Assembly (NCBI RefSeq): GCF_032393985.1
Contig: NZ_CP135918.1
Coordinates: 2,976,001 to 3,040,000, forward strand
Direction of reading: 5' to 3'
Length of the DNA stretch: 64,000 bases
DNA from: Fischerella sp. JS2
GTDB taxonomy: Bacteria > Cyanobacteriota > Cyanobacteriia > Cyanobacteriales > Nostocaceae
A model generated the notes under the pieces. That model made no database searches. It was given only the letters and a program-made list of their open reading frames with translations, and had not been told where the DNA came from. The position numbers were made by a program, and so were the translations under genes. Within the stretch, counting starts at the first letter, position 1, and every line of letters starts with the position of its first letter. Shown here one piece after another: positions 56,122 through 63,256 of the stretch.

Positions 56122-56439
56122 ATGAGTATAGGCAGAGCCATTCTTTTGATTGCTCTGGTTTTTCCAGGCTTGATGGTAGTAGCAACATCAATCTACGCAT
56201 ACAATGCTGATTACGCAACAATGGAAAGAACCGAAAGGTATGTCGAACAACTAGCAAGGCAAAGAAGAGCAGATGATAGACAATTACAATTAGCCTATCA
56301 TCGGAGTATGGTTCATCGCATGAATGCTTTTACTAATGGCACATGGGGTTTTATCGGTGCGACGATCGCAGCCATTGGTATACATGGATTAGCAATTACC
56401 AAAGAGGACTATATTCAAGACCAAAAAAGATCAAGTTAG
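56122..56439 (+). CDS. Small membrane protein of unknown function
   Basis: 105 residues with a hydrophobic N-terminal helix (AILLIALVFPGLMVVATSIYAY), a charged helical middle (MERTERYVEQLARQRRADDRQLQLAY) and a second hydrophobic helix (GTWGFIGATIAAIGIHGLAI). This hairpin-like topology would put both ends on the same side of the membrane. I do not recognise the family. The ATG at 56122 has ACGAGG upstream. It stands alone between the thrS remnant and trmFO (convergent). Confidence 0.6.
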   Translation: MSIGRAILLIALVFPGLMVVATSIYAYNADYATMERTERYVEQLARQRRADDRQLQLAYHRSMVHRMNAFTNGTWGFIGATIAAIGIHGLAITKEDYIQDQKRSS

Positions 56440-56473
56440 TAGATAGTAGGTAGTAGTTAATCACCACTAACAA

Positions 56474-57802
56474 CTAACCACTAACCACTAACTTATGATC
56501 AATAAACCTTTTGAGGTCAGCTAAAGCGCGATCGCGATAACGTCCGTAGCGCTCTTGTTTATTTTTGATTTTCTCTCCTAATTCTGGCAAAATCCCAAAG
56601 TTGGGTGGCATGGGTTGAAAATGCTTGGGTGAAGCCGAACTAATAAATTCAAACAGCGCTCCCATCATTGTTGTTGATGGTAGGGTTAACGGTTCTTTCC
56701 CTAAAGCGATGCGTGCGGCGTTTGTACCAGCTAACCATCCATCAGCAGCAGCAGCAGTGTAGCCTTCAGTACCAATTAACTGCCCAGCGCCTAACAATGT
56801 GGGACGATTTTTGAATTGTAAGGTGGATAGCATCAGCTGGGGAGCATTAATAAAGGTGTTACGGTGCATCACCCCCAGCCGTACAAACTCAGCATTTTCT
56901 AAGCCGGGAATCATGCGGAATACGCGCTTTTGTTCACCCCAGCGCAAGTTAGTTTGGAATCCTACCATATTCCAAAGTTGCCCGGCTTTGTCTTCTTGTC
57001 GTAGCTGCACTACAGCATAGGATCTTTCACCTGTGCGACTATCTGACAATCCTACTGGCTTTAAAGGCCCGTAGCGCATTGTATCTTCTCCTCGCCGTGC
57101 GAGTTCTTCTATGGGTAGACAAGCTTCAAAAAATTTCGCTGTTTCTTGCTCAAAGTCCTTTAATTCTGTTTGTTCGGCGTTACGCAGTTCTTGCCAAAAC
57201 TGAAGATACTGCTCTTTGTTCATCGGACAGTTGAGATAAGCGGCTTCGCCTTTGTCGTAGCGAGAGGCGAGAAAAGCAATGTCATGGTTGATTGTTTCAC
57301 CCACAACAATTGGACTGGCAGCATCAAAAAAGCTGAGATATTCCATCCCCGTGAAGCGGCGTAAATCTTCAGCTAAGTCAGGGCTGGTTAAAGGGCCTGT
57401 CGCTAAAACAACAATACCTTCCGGTATAGCACGTATTTCTTCTCGACGCAATTTAATCAAAGGATGTTGAGAGAGGGTTTGTGTCAAATCTTGGCTAAAT
57501 TGCCCCCGATCAACTGCTAGCGCTCCCCCGGCAGGAACTTGGTGTTCATCAGCTTTGCCAATAACAATCGATTTTAATTGGCGCAGTTCTTCGTGTAATA
57601 AACCAGCAGCGCGATCGCTTGCCATTGCTCCAAAGGAATTGCTACAAACTAATTCCGCTAAGTGTTCTGTGTGGTGAGCAGGACTGAAGCGTTGGGGGCG
57701 CATTTCATAGAGAATTACTGGTACTCCCGCCTGGGCAATTTGCCAAGCTGCTTCTGTTCCAGCGAGTCCACCTCCTATAACTGTGATCGGTTGCTTTTCC
57801 AT
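56474..57802 (-). CDS. trmFO: Methylenetetrahydrofolate-tRNA-(uracil-54-C5)-methyltransferase
   Basis: 442 residues. The N-terminal FAD-binding motif [21 protein letters not shown] is followed by [23 protein letters not shown]. The family's conserved CPMNKEQY and [14 protein letters not shown]-type end ([22 protein letters not shown]) also appear. TrmFO uses FADH2 and methylene-THF to make T54 in tRNA. Length and motifs are complete. The gene begins at ATG 57802 and is monocistronic in appearance. Confidence 0.97.
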   Translation of the reverse strand: MEKQPITVIGGGLAGTEAAWQIAQAGVPVILYEMRPQRFSPAHHTEHLAELVCSNSFGAMASDRAAGLLHEELRQLKSIVIGKADEHQVPAGGALAVDRGQFSQDLTQTLSQHPLIKLRREEIRAIPEGIVVLATGPLTSPDLAEDLRRFTGMEYLSFFDAASPIVVGETINHDIAFLASRYDKGEAAYLNCPMNKEQYLQFWQELRNAEQTELKDFEQETAKFFEACLPIEELARRGEDTMRYGPLKPVGLSDSRTGERSYAVVQLRQEDKAGQLWNMVGFQTNLRWGEQKRVFRMIPGLENAEFVRLGVMHRNTFINAPQLMLSTLQFKNRPTLLGAGQLIGTEGYTAAAADGWLAGTNAARIALGKEPLTLPSTTMMGALFEFISSASPKHFQPMPPNFGILPELGEKIKNKQERYGRYRDRALADLKRFIDHKLVVSG

Positions 57803-57833
57803 AATTCAGCGCTGCAATAAAAATTTTTAGAGA

Positions 57834-58022
57834 TTAGTGAGTGGTTAAATGATGAATGATAAATTCTTTGCCTTTCTCTTGTCCATGCTGATATAAAACA
57901 GCTAACCCTTCAACAGTAGCATTTATAAAATTGACTTCAAACTCTTTGGGGTCTATATCTGGTTTAATGACGCGGATATTCACACCTTGGTAGTTATGAG
58001 GTGAACAACTAGCTAATATCAA
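57834..58022 (-). pseudogene. Truncated ORF abutting a MITE-like end
   Basis: A 62-codon frame from TTG 58022 reads MILASCSPHNYQGVNIRVIKPDIDPKEFEV..., ending HHLTTH at 57834. Its upstream side is formed by the MITE-like end (58016-58040), so the original 5' part appears to be lost. The remaining sequence is protein-like, but I do not recognise the family. Confidence 0.35.
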
Positions 58023-58040
58023 GTTCGGCTAATTGCTTAC
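58016..58040. repeat. Short MITE-like end sequence
   Basis: ATATCAAGTTCGGCTAATTGCTTAC resembles, over ~25 bases, the inverted-repeat ends of the element at 4588-4720 and of its partial copy at 59877 (ATATCAAGTTCGCATGATTA). No palindromic core follows. Confidence 0.5.
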
Positions 58041-58096
58041 GCCTAAAGAACAAGCGAGCGCCAATTTTTTAATATTTTACTCGACATATTTCTTTG

Positions 58097-58762
58097 CTAC
58101 TGTAAACGATTTACTCGGCTCATTTCACGTTGCTTTAATTTCACAAAAACCCGCTTAAATTGCTCAAATTCTTCTTGGCTGAGTTCTGTCTTTTGCCATG
58201 CTGGACGTTGCATTAAGCGCTCGAACCAATCATTTAAATTAGGATAATTACTAAAATTGATACCTAATTTAGGTAATAAAGATATATCTGTACCAACGAC
58301 AATATCTGCCAAGGTTAACTGTTCCCCACCAAAGAAAGAGTTATTACCTAAAGTTGTCATCAAAAATTTTAATACTGTATTTAGATGTTGTTTTGTTTGG
58401 ATAAATTTTGGTGAGTCTTCATTTTCAAACATCAAAGTAATCATTTTTGGCAATAGTTCATTTGTAGACACCATTTGCACCATTTTTACAGTTGCTAATA
58501 GTTCAGGTTCTTTTGGTAACAGTGCAGGTTGAGGATATTTTGCTTCTAAATAATCTAAAATCACCAGCGATTCTAACACTCGAAAATTATCATCAACTAT
58601 GACTGGAACGTGATGAAAGGGGTTGAGTTCTAAATATTCTGGTTGTAATTGATCACCATCTAATTTCATTAAAATCGGCTCAAAATAAATTTCTTTTTCC
58701 AGTAGAGTCCGCCATACACGACGAGTCATTGGCGACCGCGGATTATAGTAAAACTTGAGCAT
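58097..58762 (-). CDS. Glutathione S-transferase family protein
   Basis: 221 residues. The thioredoxin-fold N-terminal domain (LKFYYNPRSPMTRRVWRTLLEKEI) with Ser in the active position (PRSP), HHVPVIVDDNFRVLESLVILDYLEAKYP (the cis-Pro and Glu-Ser glutathione contacts), and the helical C-terminal domain with QLTLADIVVGTDISLLPKLGI are all present. It would conjugate or reduce with glutathione. A perfect CAGACC-TTTT-GGTCTG palindrome lies 29 bp upstream of its start, and a TetR regulator is encoded immediately upstream with a related palindrome in front of it, so it is probably repressed by that regulator. Confidence 0.9.
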   Translation of the reverse strand: MLKFYYNPRSPMTRRVWRTLLEKEIYFEPILMKLDGDQLQPEYLELNPFHHVPVIVDDNFRVLESLVILDYLEAKYPQPALLPKEPELLATVKMVQMVSTNELLPKMITLMFENEDSPKFIQTKQHLNTVLKFLMTTLGNNSFFGGEQLTLADIVVGTDISLLPKLGINFSNYPNLNDWFERLMQRPAWQKTELSQEEFEQFKRVFVKLKQREMSRVNRLQ

Positions 58763-58790
58763 AGTCTATTTCTCTTCAAAAAAGAGAACA

Positions 58791-58806
58791 CAGACCTTTT
58801 GGTCTG
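58791..58806. promoter_or_regulatory. TetR-type operator in front of the GST gene
   Basis: CAGACC-TTTT-GGTCTG, a perfect 16-bp palindrome 29 bp upstream of the GST start. A near match of equal length lies before the tetR gene. Confidence 0.7.
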
Positions 58807-58905
58807 AAAACACATAAAAAAACTAAATATTTAAATGTTTTGATTAACCTCTTTATACTCAAAATATTTCTGCTGTAATTCTTCGGTAATGCGAAAAAAC
58901 AAAAC

Positions 58906-59499
58906 CTACATTCGCAATTGACTTTCCATGTAATTATTTAAATGATTAATTGCTCTATCTAAATGAATTGCATCTCCGTATAACTTACTCATCATTACGG
59001 CTCCTTCGAGGATGGCAATCATAATAGTTGCAAATTCATCAGCGTTAACCGTTGGACGAATTTCTCCTCTTTCAATTCCCTTTTCGATAATTAGACAAAT
59101 TAATTCGCGCCAGGAATTCATTGCCTTTTGAGTGCGTTCCCGTAATGCTGGGTGTGTATCATCACTTTCGATCGCAGTGTTCAATAATGGACACCCCCCC
59201 TTAATGGGTGAATGATTTATATATCTGTGAAATACACCCATGATTGCTTGCAAACGCTCGATCGCATGACGCTTACTTCGCCAGGCATCTGTGTAAAGCT
59301 TTTTAATTTGAGCGATCGCATAATCAAATGCTTGTAATGCTAATTCATCTTTGCTGCTGAAATGATTGTATATGCCTCCCTTTTGTAATCCTGTTACCCG
59401 CATGATGTCTGAAATAGATGAACCAGCATACCCCTGTTGGTTAAACAGTTCGGCTGCTTGCTGGAGAATTTTTGCTTTTGTTTCTTCGCCTTTAGACAT
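58906..59499 (-). CDS. TetR/AcrR family regulator
   Basis: 197 residues. N-terminal helix-turn-helix (KAKILQQAAELFNQQGYAGSSISDIMRVTGLQKGGIYNHFSSKDELA) is followed by a ligand-binding domain with a conserved GGCPLLNTAIESDDTHPALRE, as in the NemR/AcuR-like subgroup. That subgroup often senses electrophiles through Cys; here the single Cys in GGCPLL is at the position of interest. It controls itself and the GST gene by the operators at 59510-59525 and 58791-58806. The inducer is inferred to be an electrophile. Confidence 0.9.
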   Translation of the reverse strand: MSKGEETKAKILQQAAELFNQQGYAGSSISDIMRVTGLQKGGIYNHFSSKDELALQAFDYAIAQIKKLYTDAWRSKRHAIERLQAIMGVFHRYINHSPIKGGCPLLNTAIESDDTHPALRERTQKAMNSWRELICLIIEKGIERGEIRPTVNADEFATIMIAILEGAVMMSKLYGDAIHLDRAINHLNNYMESQLRM

Positions 59500-59509
59500 T
59501 AAGATATTT

Positions 59510-59525
59510 CAGACCAGTGAGTCTG
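59510..59525. promoter_or_regulatory. TetR-type operator in front of tetR
   Basis: CAGACCAGTGAGTCTG, ten bases upstream of the tetR ATG. The outer five bases of each arm (CAGAC/GTCTG) are the same as in the GST site; only the inner bases differ. Confidence 0.65.
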
Positions 59526-59841
59526 TTTAAGTTTAACCAGATGAGTAGCTTATGGTCAAGACCTTTACCATATATGTTACTTGGTGTCTTAGTGGTAAAA
59601 AATATTTTGAGTTAGTAGTAGAGACGGAAGAAACATTGCGTCTGTACATTAGTAGTTAGTGGTTGGTTGTTAATTATTTCCTATGCCCAATTACCAATTA
59701 CCCATTACCGACACAAGCGGGTAGTATAAGTGTTCAAGCGTACACGATATAAATAATTGCCATTTTGGCAACTTTTAACGCTGAGAATAGGTACATTTAG
59801 TAAACATATGCCGTCCTTTAGCGAATTGCGAAAACCTCCTC

Positions 59842-59867
59842 CCCCGGTAGACAGCTAACTACCGGGG
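59842..59867. terminator. Strong hairpin, terminator-like
   Basis: CCCCGGTAG (59842-59850) and CTACCGGGG (59859-59867) form a 9-bp perfect stem followed on the plus strand by TCTTTCATTT. No plus-strand gene precedes it, so it may belong to an unannotated small RNA or be a relic. Confidence 0.45.
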
Positions 59868-59876
59868 TCTTTCATT

Positions 59877-59966
59877 TATATCAAGTTCGCATGATTACTT
59901 ACAATTCCCTTTTACCTCACCCCGCCTTCGGCACCCCTGTTCTTGCTAAGGAGTGGGGCCGGTGAG
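59877..59966. repeat. Partial copy of the MITE-like element
   Basis: TATATCAAGTTCGCATGATT opens the copy and matches the right end (minus strand) of the element at 4588-4720. ACCTCACCCCGCCTTCGG then follows, but the second palindrome arm is degenerate (CTAAGGAGTGGGGCCGGTGAG). Only one terminal repeat is present. Confidence 0.7.
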
Positions 59967-59985
59967 TTCCCCACTTCCCCATCCC

Positions 59986-60588
59986 TCAAATCCAGCGCCA
60001 ATTATAACGATTCCACTCGTAAATACCTTGAATTTCGTACTCAGCGCCGTTATTGAAGCGAACAATGCAATTAGCACAAGATTTGTTACCATTTTGGACT
60101 TCATCAACTTGAATAACTATGCAAGGAAACCATTCCCGTGGACAGGGGCCATCATCTTGTACCCATTCCCATAGTGCATTGCAGACTTCTATGCGATCGC
60201 CTACTTTGAGATTTAATGTATTTTCTGAAGAATACTGATTAAAATGATACGGCTGAATCCGGTTGAGCCACTGTAAGCCGTAGCGATCGCGGATAAATTG
60301 TACATCTCCAGAGTCATTCTCACGTAGCCAGTCATTTAGTAGCTGCGCTTTCCATGAGAGGTTTTGTTCTTCCTGGGCTTTAATGTAACGTAAAAAAGCT
60401 TGTAACTCTTGTGGTGTCAACTCATCTAATGGGTTAGCTTGAACTAACACTTCTGGATGAGAGTTTCCTTGAATTTGCTCGACTATTTGCAGTAATATCT
60501 GTTTTTGCATATCAGTGAGAGGGCAGTTAGCTATTTCACAGCGATTAAAGGCTGTTTGCAATACTGCTTCAATCTCATCTGGTTTCAT
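59986..60588 (-). CDS. Conserved cyanobacterial protein of unknown function
   Basis: 200 residues. An N-terminal helical part (MKPDEIEAVLQTAFNRCEIANCPLTDMQKQILLQIVEQIQG) and a middle LTPQELQAFLRYIKAQEEQNLSWKAQLLNDWL are followed by a beta-rich SH3-like C-terminus (LKVGDRIEVCNALWEWVQDDGPCPREWFPCIVIQVDEV... NGAEYEIQGIYEWNRYNWRWI). The end is Trp/Tyr-rich. I know of no function. It is monocistronic. Confidence 0.7.
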   Translation of the reverse strand: MKPDEIEAVLQTAFNRCEIANCPLTDMQKQILLQIVEQIQGNSHPEVLVQANPLDELTPQELQAFLRYIKAQEEQNLSWKAQLLNDWLRENDSGDVQFIRDRYGLQWLNRIQPYHFNQYSSENTLNLKVGDRIEVCNALWEWVQDDGPCPREWFPCIVIQVDEVQNGNKSCANCIVRFNNGAEYEIQGIYEWNRYNWRWI

Positions 60589-60741
60589 AGGTAAACAGTT
60601 ATTAACAGGCTACTAAATCACATCCTATTGATTACTGATAGTAGTTTTTTCTCTAATCCTCTTCCAACTTGAAAGGGAACAGAGGGATATTATTCAGTAA
60701 TTGACTGGATTTGATATTAATCTAATTATTACAAATTATAT

Positions 60742-60975
60742 CTACGAAGACAGGGAAATATTAAAGGGTAAATAGGAAGAGAAAACAGACTGACGAAGCG
60801 GAATCGCGATCGCAAATTCTGTTCCTTCAGCAGCTATGGAAGTACCTTCTGGAACTGAGTCTAATTTCATATCTGCATCAATCCATGCCAGCTGCAAAGG
60901 GGTTTGTATTAATTTAAGTAACTTTTCTGCATGGACTGGCTTTGGTAGAAAAGCATTTGCTCTTGCATCTAAACT
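60742..60975 (-). pseudogene. C-terminal fragment of a response-regulator receiver domain
   Basis: A 77-codon frame with no start codon, between in-frame stops, reads SLDARANAFLPKPVHAEKLLKLIQTPLQLAWID.... The FLPKPV block is the conserved Lys-Pro of receiver domains, and the following amphipathic helix fits alpha-5. In cyanobacterial hybrid kinases this is the usual C-terminal end (EKLL...L-x-L-x-W). The Asp-bearing part is missing. The frame ends IPLRQSVFSSYL. Confidence 0.55.
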
Positions 60976-60990
60976 TTAGTCAACTAACAA

Positions 60991-61932
60991 CTAACAAAAC
61001 TTATCTGTTGCTGCAATCAAAGCACTAGTAATTCCTGCTTCACTCATAGAATGCCCAGCATCAGGGACAACAATAAATTCGGCTTCTGGCCAGGCGCGAT
61101 GTAATTCCCAAGCAGAGATCATTGGGCAAACCACATCATAACGCCCTTGCACAATTACTGCTGGAATGTGACGAATGCGCTCAATATTTAAAAGTAAATA
61201 ATCTTCTGGTTCAAAAAAGCCTTTATTCATAAAATAATGACATTCAATTCGTGCAAAAGCATCAGCAAATTCATTCTCACCAAATTTTTGCATTAATTCT
61301 GGATCTGGCAACAATCTGCTAGTACTAGCTTCCCAAATTGACCAAGCCTTAGCAGCTTCTAGCCTAATTTGCATATCTGGATTTGTTAAGCGTTGGTAAT
61401 ATGCTGTCAGTAAATTTCCACGTTCCGCTACAGGAATTGGTTTAAGATACTCTTCCCAAGCATCAGGAAAAATATAACTTGCTCCCTCTTGATAGAACCA
61501 GCGCAATTCTTTTTGTCGCAGCATAAAAATACCGCGCAAAATTAGCCCACTACAACGTTCTGGATGAGTTTCGCTGTAGGCTAAGGATAGAGTACTTCCC
61601 CAACTACCACCAAAGACAACCCATTTTTCAATACCTAAATGCTCTCGCAGTTTTTCAATATCATTAACTAAATCCCATGTGGTGTTTTCTCGTAATTCGG
61701 CGTGGGGTGTACTTTTTCCACAACCACGTTGGTCAAACATGATCAATCGCCATTTTTCTGGATGAAAATATTGTCGGTAATGTGGTGGACAGCCTCCACC
61801 AGGACCACCATGTAGTAAAACTATGGGTTTGCCTTGGGAATTACCTGATTCTTCAAAATGAATTGTGTGGATGTTTGATACTTGTAATTTACCTTCGTAA
61901 TAAGGCTCAATGGGTGGGTAAAGTTCTCGCAT
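60991..61932 (-). CDS. pip: Prolyl aminopeptidase
   Basis: 313 residues. PIVLLHGGPGGGCPPHYRQYF (oxyanion hole), MFDQRGCGKSTPHAELRENTTWDLVNDIEKLREHL and VVFGGSWGSTLSLAY (nucleophile Ser in GGSWGS) identify the proline iminopeptidase family. GRYDVVCP (Asp) and DAGHSM (His) complete the triad. It removes N-terminal Pro from peptides in the cytosol. The ORF is complete and standard in length. Confidence 0.95.
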   Translation of the reverse strand: MRELYPPIEPYYEGKLQVSNIHTIHFEESGNSQGKPIVLLHGGPGGGCPPHYRQYFHPEKWRLIMFDQRGCGKSTPHAELRENTTWDLVNDIEKLREHLGIEKWVVFGGSWGSTLSLAYSETHPERCSGLILRGIFMLRQKELRWFYQEGASYIFPDAWEEYLKPIPVAERGNLLTAYYQRLTNPDMQIRLEAAKAWSIWEASTSRLLPDPELMQKFGENEFADAFARIECHYFMNKGFFEPEDYLLLNIERIRHIPAVIVQGRYDVVCPMISAWELHRAWPEAEFIVVPDAGHSMSEAGITSALIAATDKFC

Positions 61933-62008
61933 TTTAAAAAAAGTTGATTGTTGGTGGTTGGTTCTTGGTAGCTGTAGAGTGTGCTAACACACCTTGAATT
62001 CTTGACGG

Positions 62009-62150
62009 TGCGTTGTGCTGTGCGACAACAAACCCTACACGCAAATCAAACCGACGAAAAGCGCGTCCAGTAATCATATTAAACGATAAAATCTGCGGAT
62101 TAATTAGCTCTCCCGTAAGGTACGTTGCGCTTTGCGACAACGCACCCTAC
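62009..62150. repeat. Two copies of a GTGCGTTG...CAACGCACC hairpin repeat
   Basis: 62009-62040 (GGTGCGTTGTGCTGTGCGAC then AACAAACCCTAC) and 62119-62150 (GGTACGTTGCGCTTTGCGAC then AACGCACCCTAC) are variants of a repeat that pairs GTGCGTTG/CAACGCAC within itself, a well-known type in cyanobacterial intergenic DNA. They lie in the 61933-62280 gap, which has no gene. Confidence 0.65.
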
Positions 62151-62208
62151 CAACTAACAGAACTCTTATGCACCAAATAGTTTCCCAATCCAAAATCCAA
62201 AATGGTAT

Positions 62209-62236
62209 AAAAAAACCCCGGCGTTAAGTACCGGGG
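62209..62236 (-). terminator. Rho-independent terminator of the lipoprotein gene
   Basis: On the minus strand, CCCCGG, a 9-base loop and CCGGGG are followed by seven T (plus-strand A-run 62209-62215). It lies 45 bases after the lipoprotein stop codon. Confidence 0.85.
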
Positions 62237-62280
62237 CGAAGAGGAGAAGTGTGAATGACGGTGAAAATTGCAGCTTACTG

Positions 62281-62475
62281 TTAACAATCAGTTGAGTGCT
62301 TAACCTCGGTTTTACCGTTATTCTGGCGCACCTCAACACGCGAACACTGACGCTGACCGCCTGAGGTGTACTCAGATGTACGTGTTTGCTGTACTTGCTC
62401 ATTCTGTTGAGTGGTACAGCCTACTAAAATAGCGACTAGCATGTAAGGCAAAAGTTTGTTGAATAATCTATGCAT
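62281..62475 (-). CDS. Small lipoprotein
   Basis: 64 residues from ATG 62475: a lipoprotein signal MHRLFNKLLPYMLVAILVGC (lipobox LVGC) followed by a short hydrophilic chain rich in Gln/Thr and ending with Cys-containing QCSRVEVRQNNGK and STDC. The upstream frame to 62568 is not needed. The two non-lipobox Cys could form a disulfide. Function is unknown. It has its own terminator. Confidence 0.6.
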   Translation of the reverse strand: MHRLFNKLLPYMLVAILVGCTTQQNEQVQQTRTSEYTSGGQRQCSRVEVRQNNGKTEVKHSTDC

Positions 62476-62710
62476 GGACTGAGGTTGATACGAATCAGAT
62501 AGGCGTGATTCTTCGGTTTCTAGACCAATTGAGCAATCAATAAAATTTAAATCTTTCTTATTCTTCACTCCTAAACAGCGATCGCATTGGTCTATATGAG
62601 TATCTACAACTTGAGTGCTTGCCTTTCCAGAAAACTTACTATTTTTTTGCTGATACTGTAATCAGGAGACGATCTTCGAGAAGATGCTAAGTGTTTACGC
62701 GCCCCACAAC

Positions 62711-62739
62711 AAAAAAAACCCCGGTGAAACCAACCGAGG
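62711..62739 (-). terminator. Terminator of the Psb34-like gene
   Basis: On the minus strand CCTCGGT, a loop and ACCGGGG (one U-G pair) are followed by eight T (plus-strand A-run 62711-62718). It lies ~50 bases after the stop of the Psb34-like frame. Confidence 0.75.
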
Positions 62740-62789
62740 TCAAGCAGAGAAGAACGAATGACAATAAGAGATATCGTGAGAAAAAAATC

Positions 62790-62960
62790 TTAACTAACGC
62801 TAAAACCAACCAAAACTAAAGCAGTCACAATTAAAGAAGCGAAAACAGCTTGGATAAGGTATTTGCGTTGTTCCCAAATTGCTCTTTACTCGGCATAGTA
62901 CATCTTGGGTTCAGTTGCGTAGTTGTTGAGAACGCCGTCTTCATTCACAGTGGTGTACAT
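62790..62960 (-). pseudogene. Psb34/Ssl1498-like light-harvesting-like protein gene with an in-frame TAA
   Basis: From ATG 62960 the frame reads MYTTVNEDGVLNNYATEPKM, YYAE, then TAA at 62888-62886, then RAIWEQRKYLIQAVFASLIVTALVLVGFSVS and stop at 62790. LNNYATEPKMY and the single C-terminal hydrophobic helix fit the small Ssl1498-type (Psb34) protein that binds CP47 during PSII assembly. The stop removes the membrane helix. The promoter side and the terminator look undamaged, so the mutation may be recent. Confidence 0.6.
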
Positions 62961-63256
62961 AGCTTGTTTTTTATATTTATTTTCCTTTATAAATAAATAT
63001 AACAATTTTGTTACATAAGGTCAATAAGACTTGACAAAAAAATCTGATATCTCTAAAAAGAGCCACCTATCAGAAAAAAGAGAGTCAGGTGATGAAGGTC
63101 TAATTCTCAATGGAACCCGCAAAATTGTTTGTAGCGTTTACAGTTGACGGATGAGCTTAAATATATAAAATCACTTTAAATTTTTTAATACTTGAATGCT
63201 GCTCATCGTTTAATCTACTACTAAATATATTTCACGTAGGAAATGTTAAAAAACAT
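62961..63256. other. Divergent intergenic region before pfkA
   Basis: AT-rich DNA shared by the Psb34-like gene and pfkA. Nothing structured stands out apart from AT-rich runs. Confidence 0.35.

Larger units (their letters stand above)
59526..59985. other. Repeat-rich intergenic region
   Basis: Contains a decayed copy of the AGACGCGA hairpin near 59622-59643 with TTAGTAG heptads after it, the hairpin at 59842-59867 and the partial MITE-like copy at 59877-59966. No gene is seen. Confidence 0.5.
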
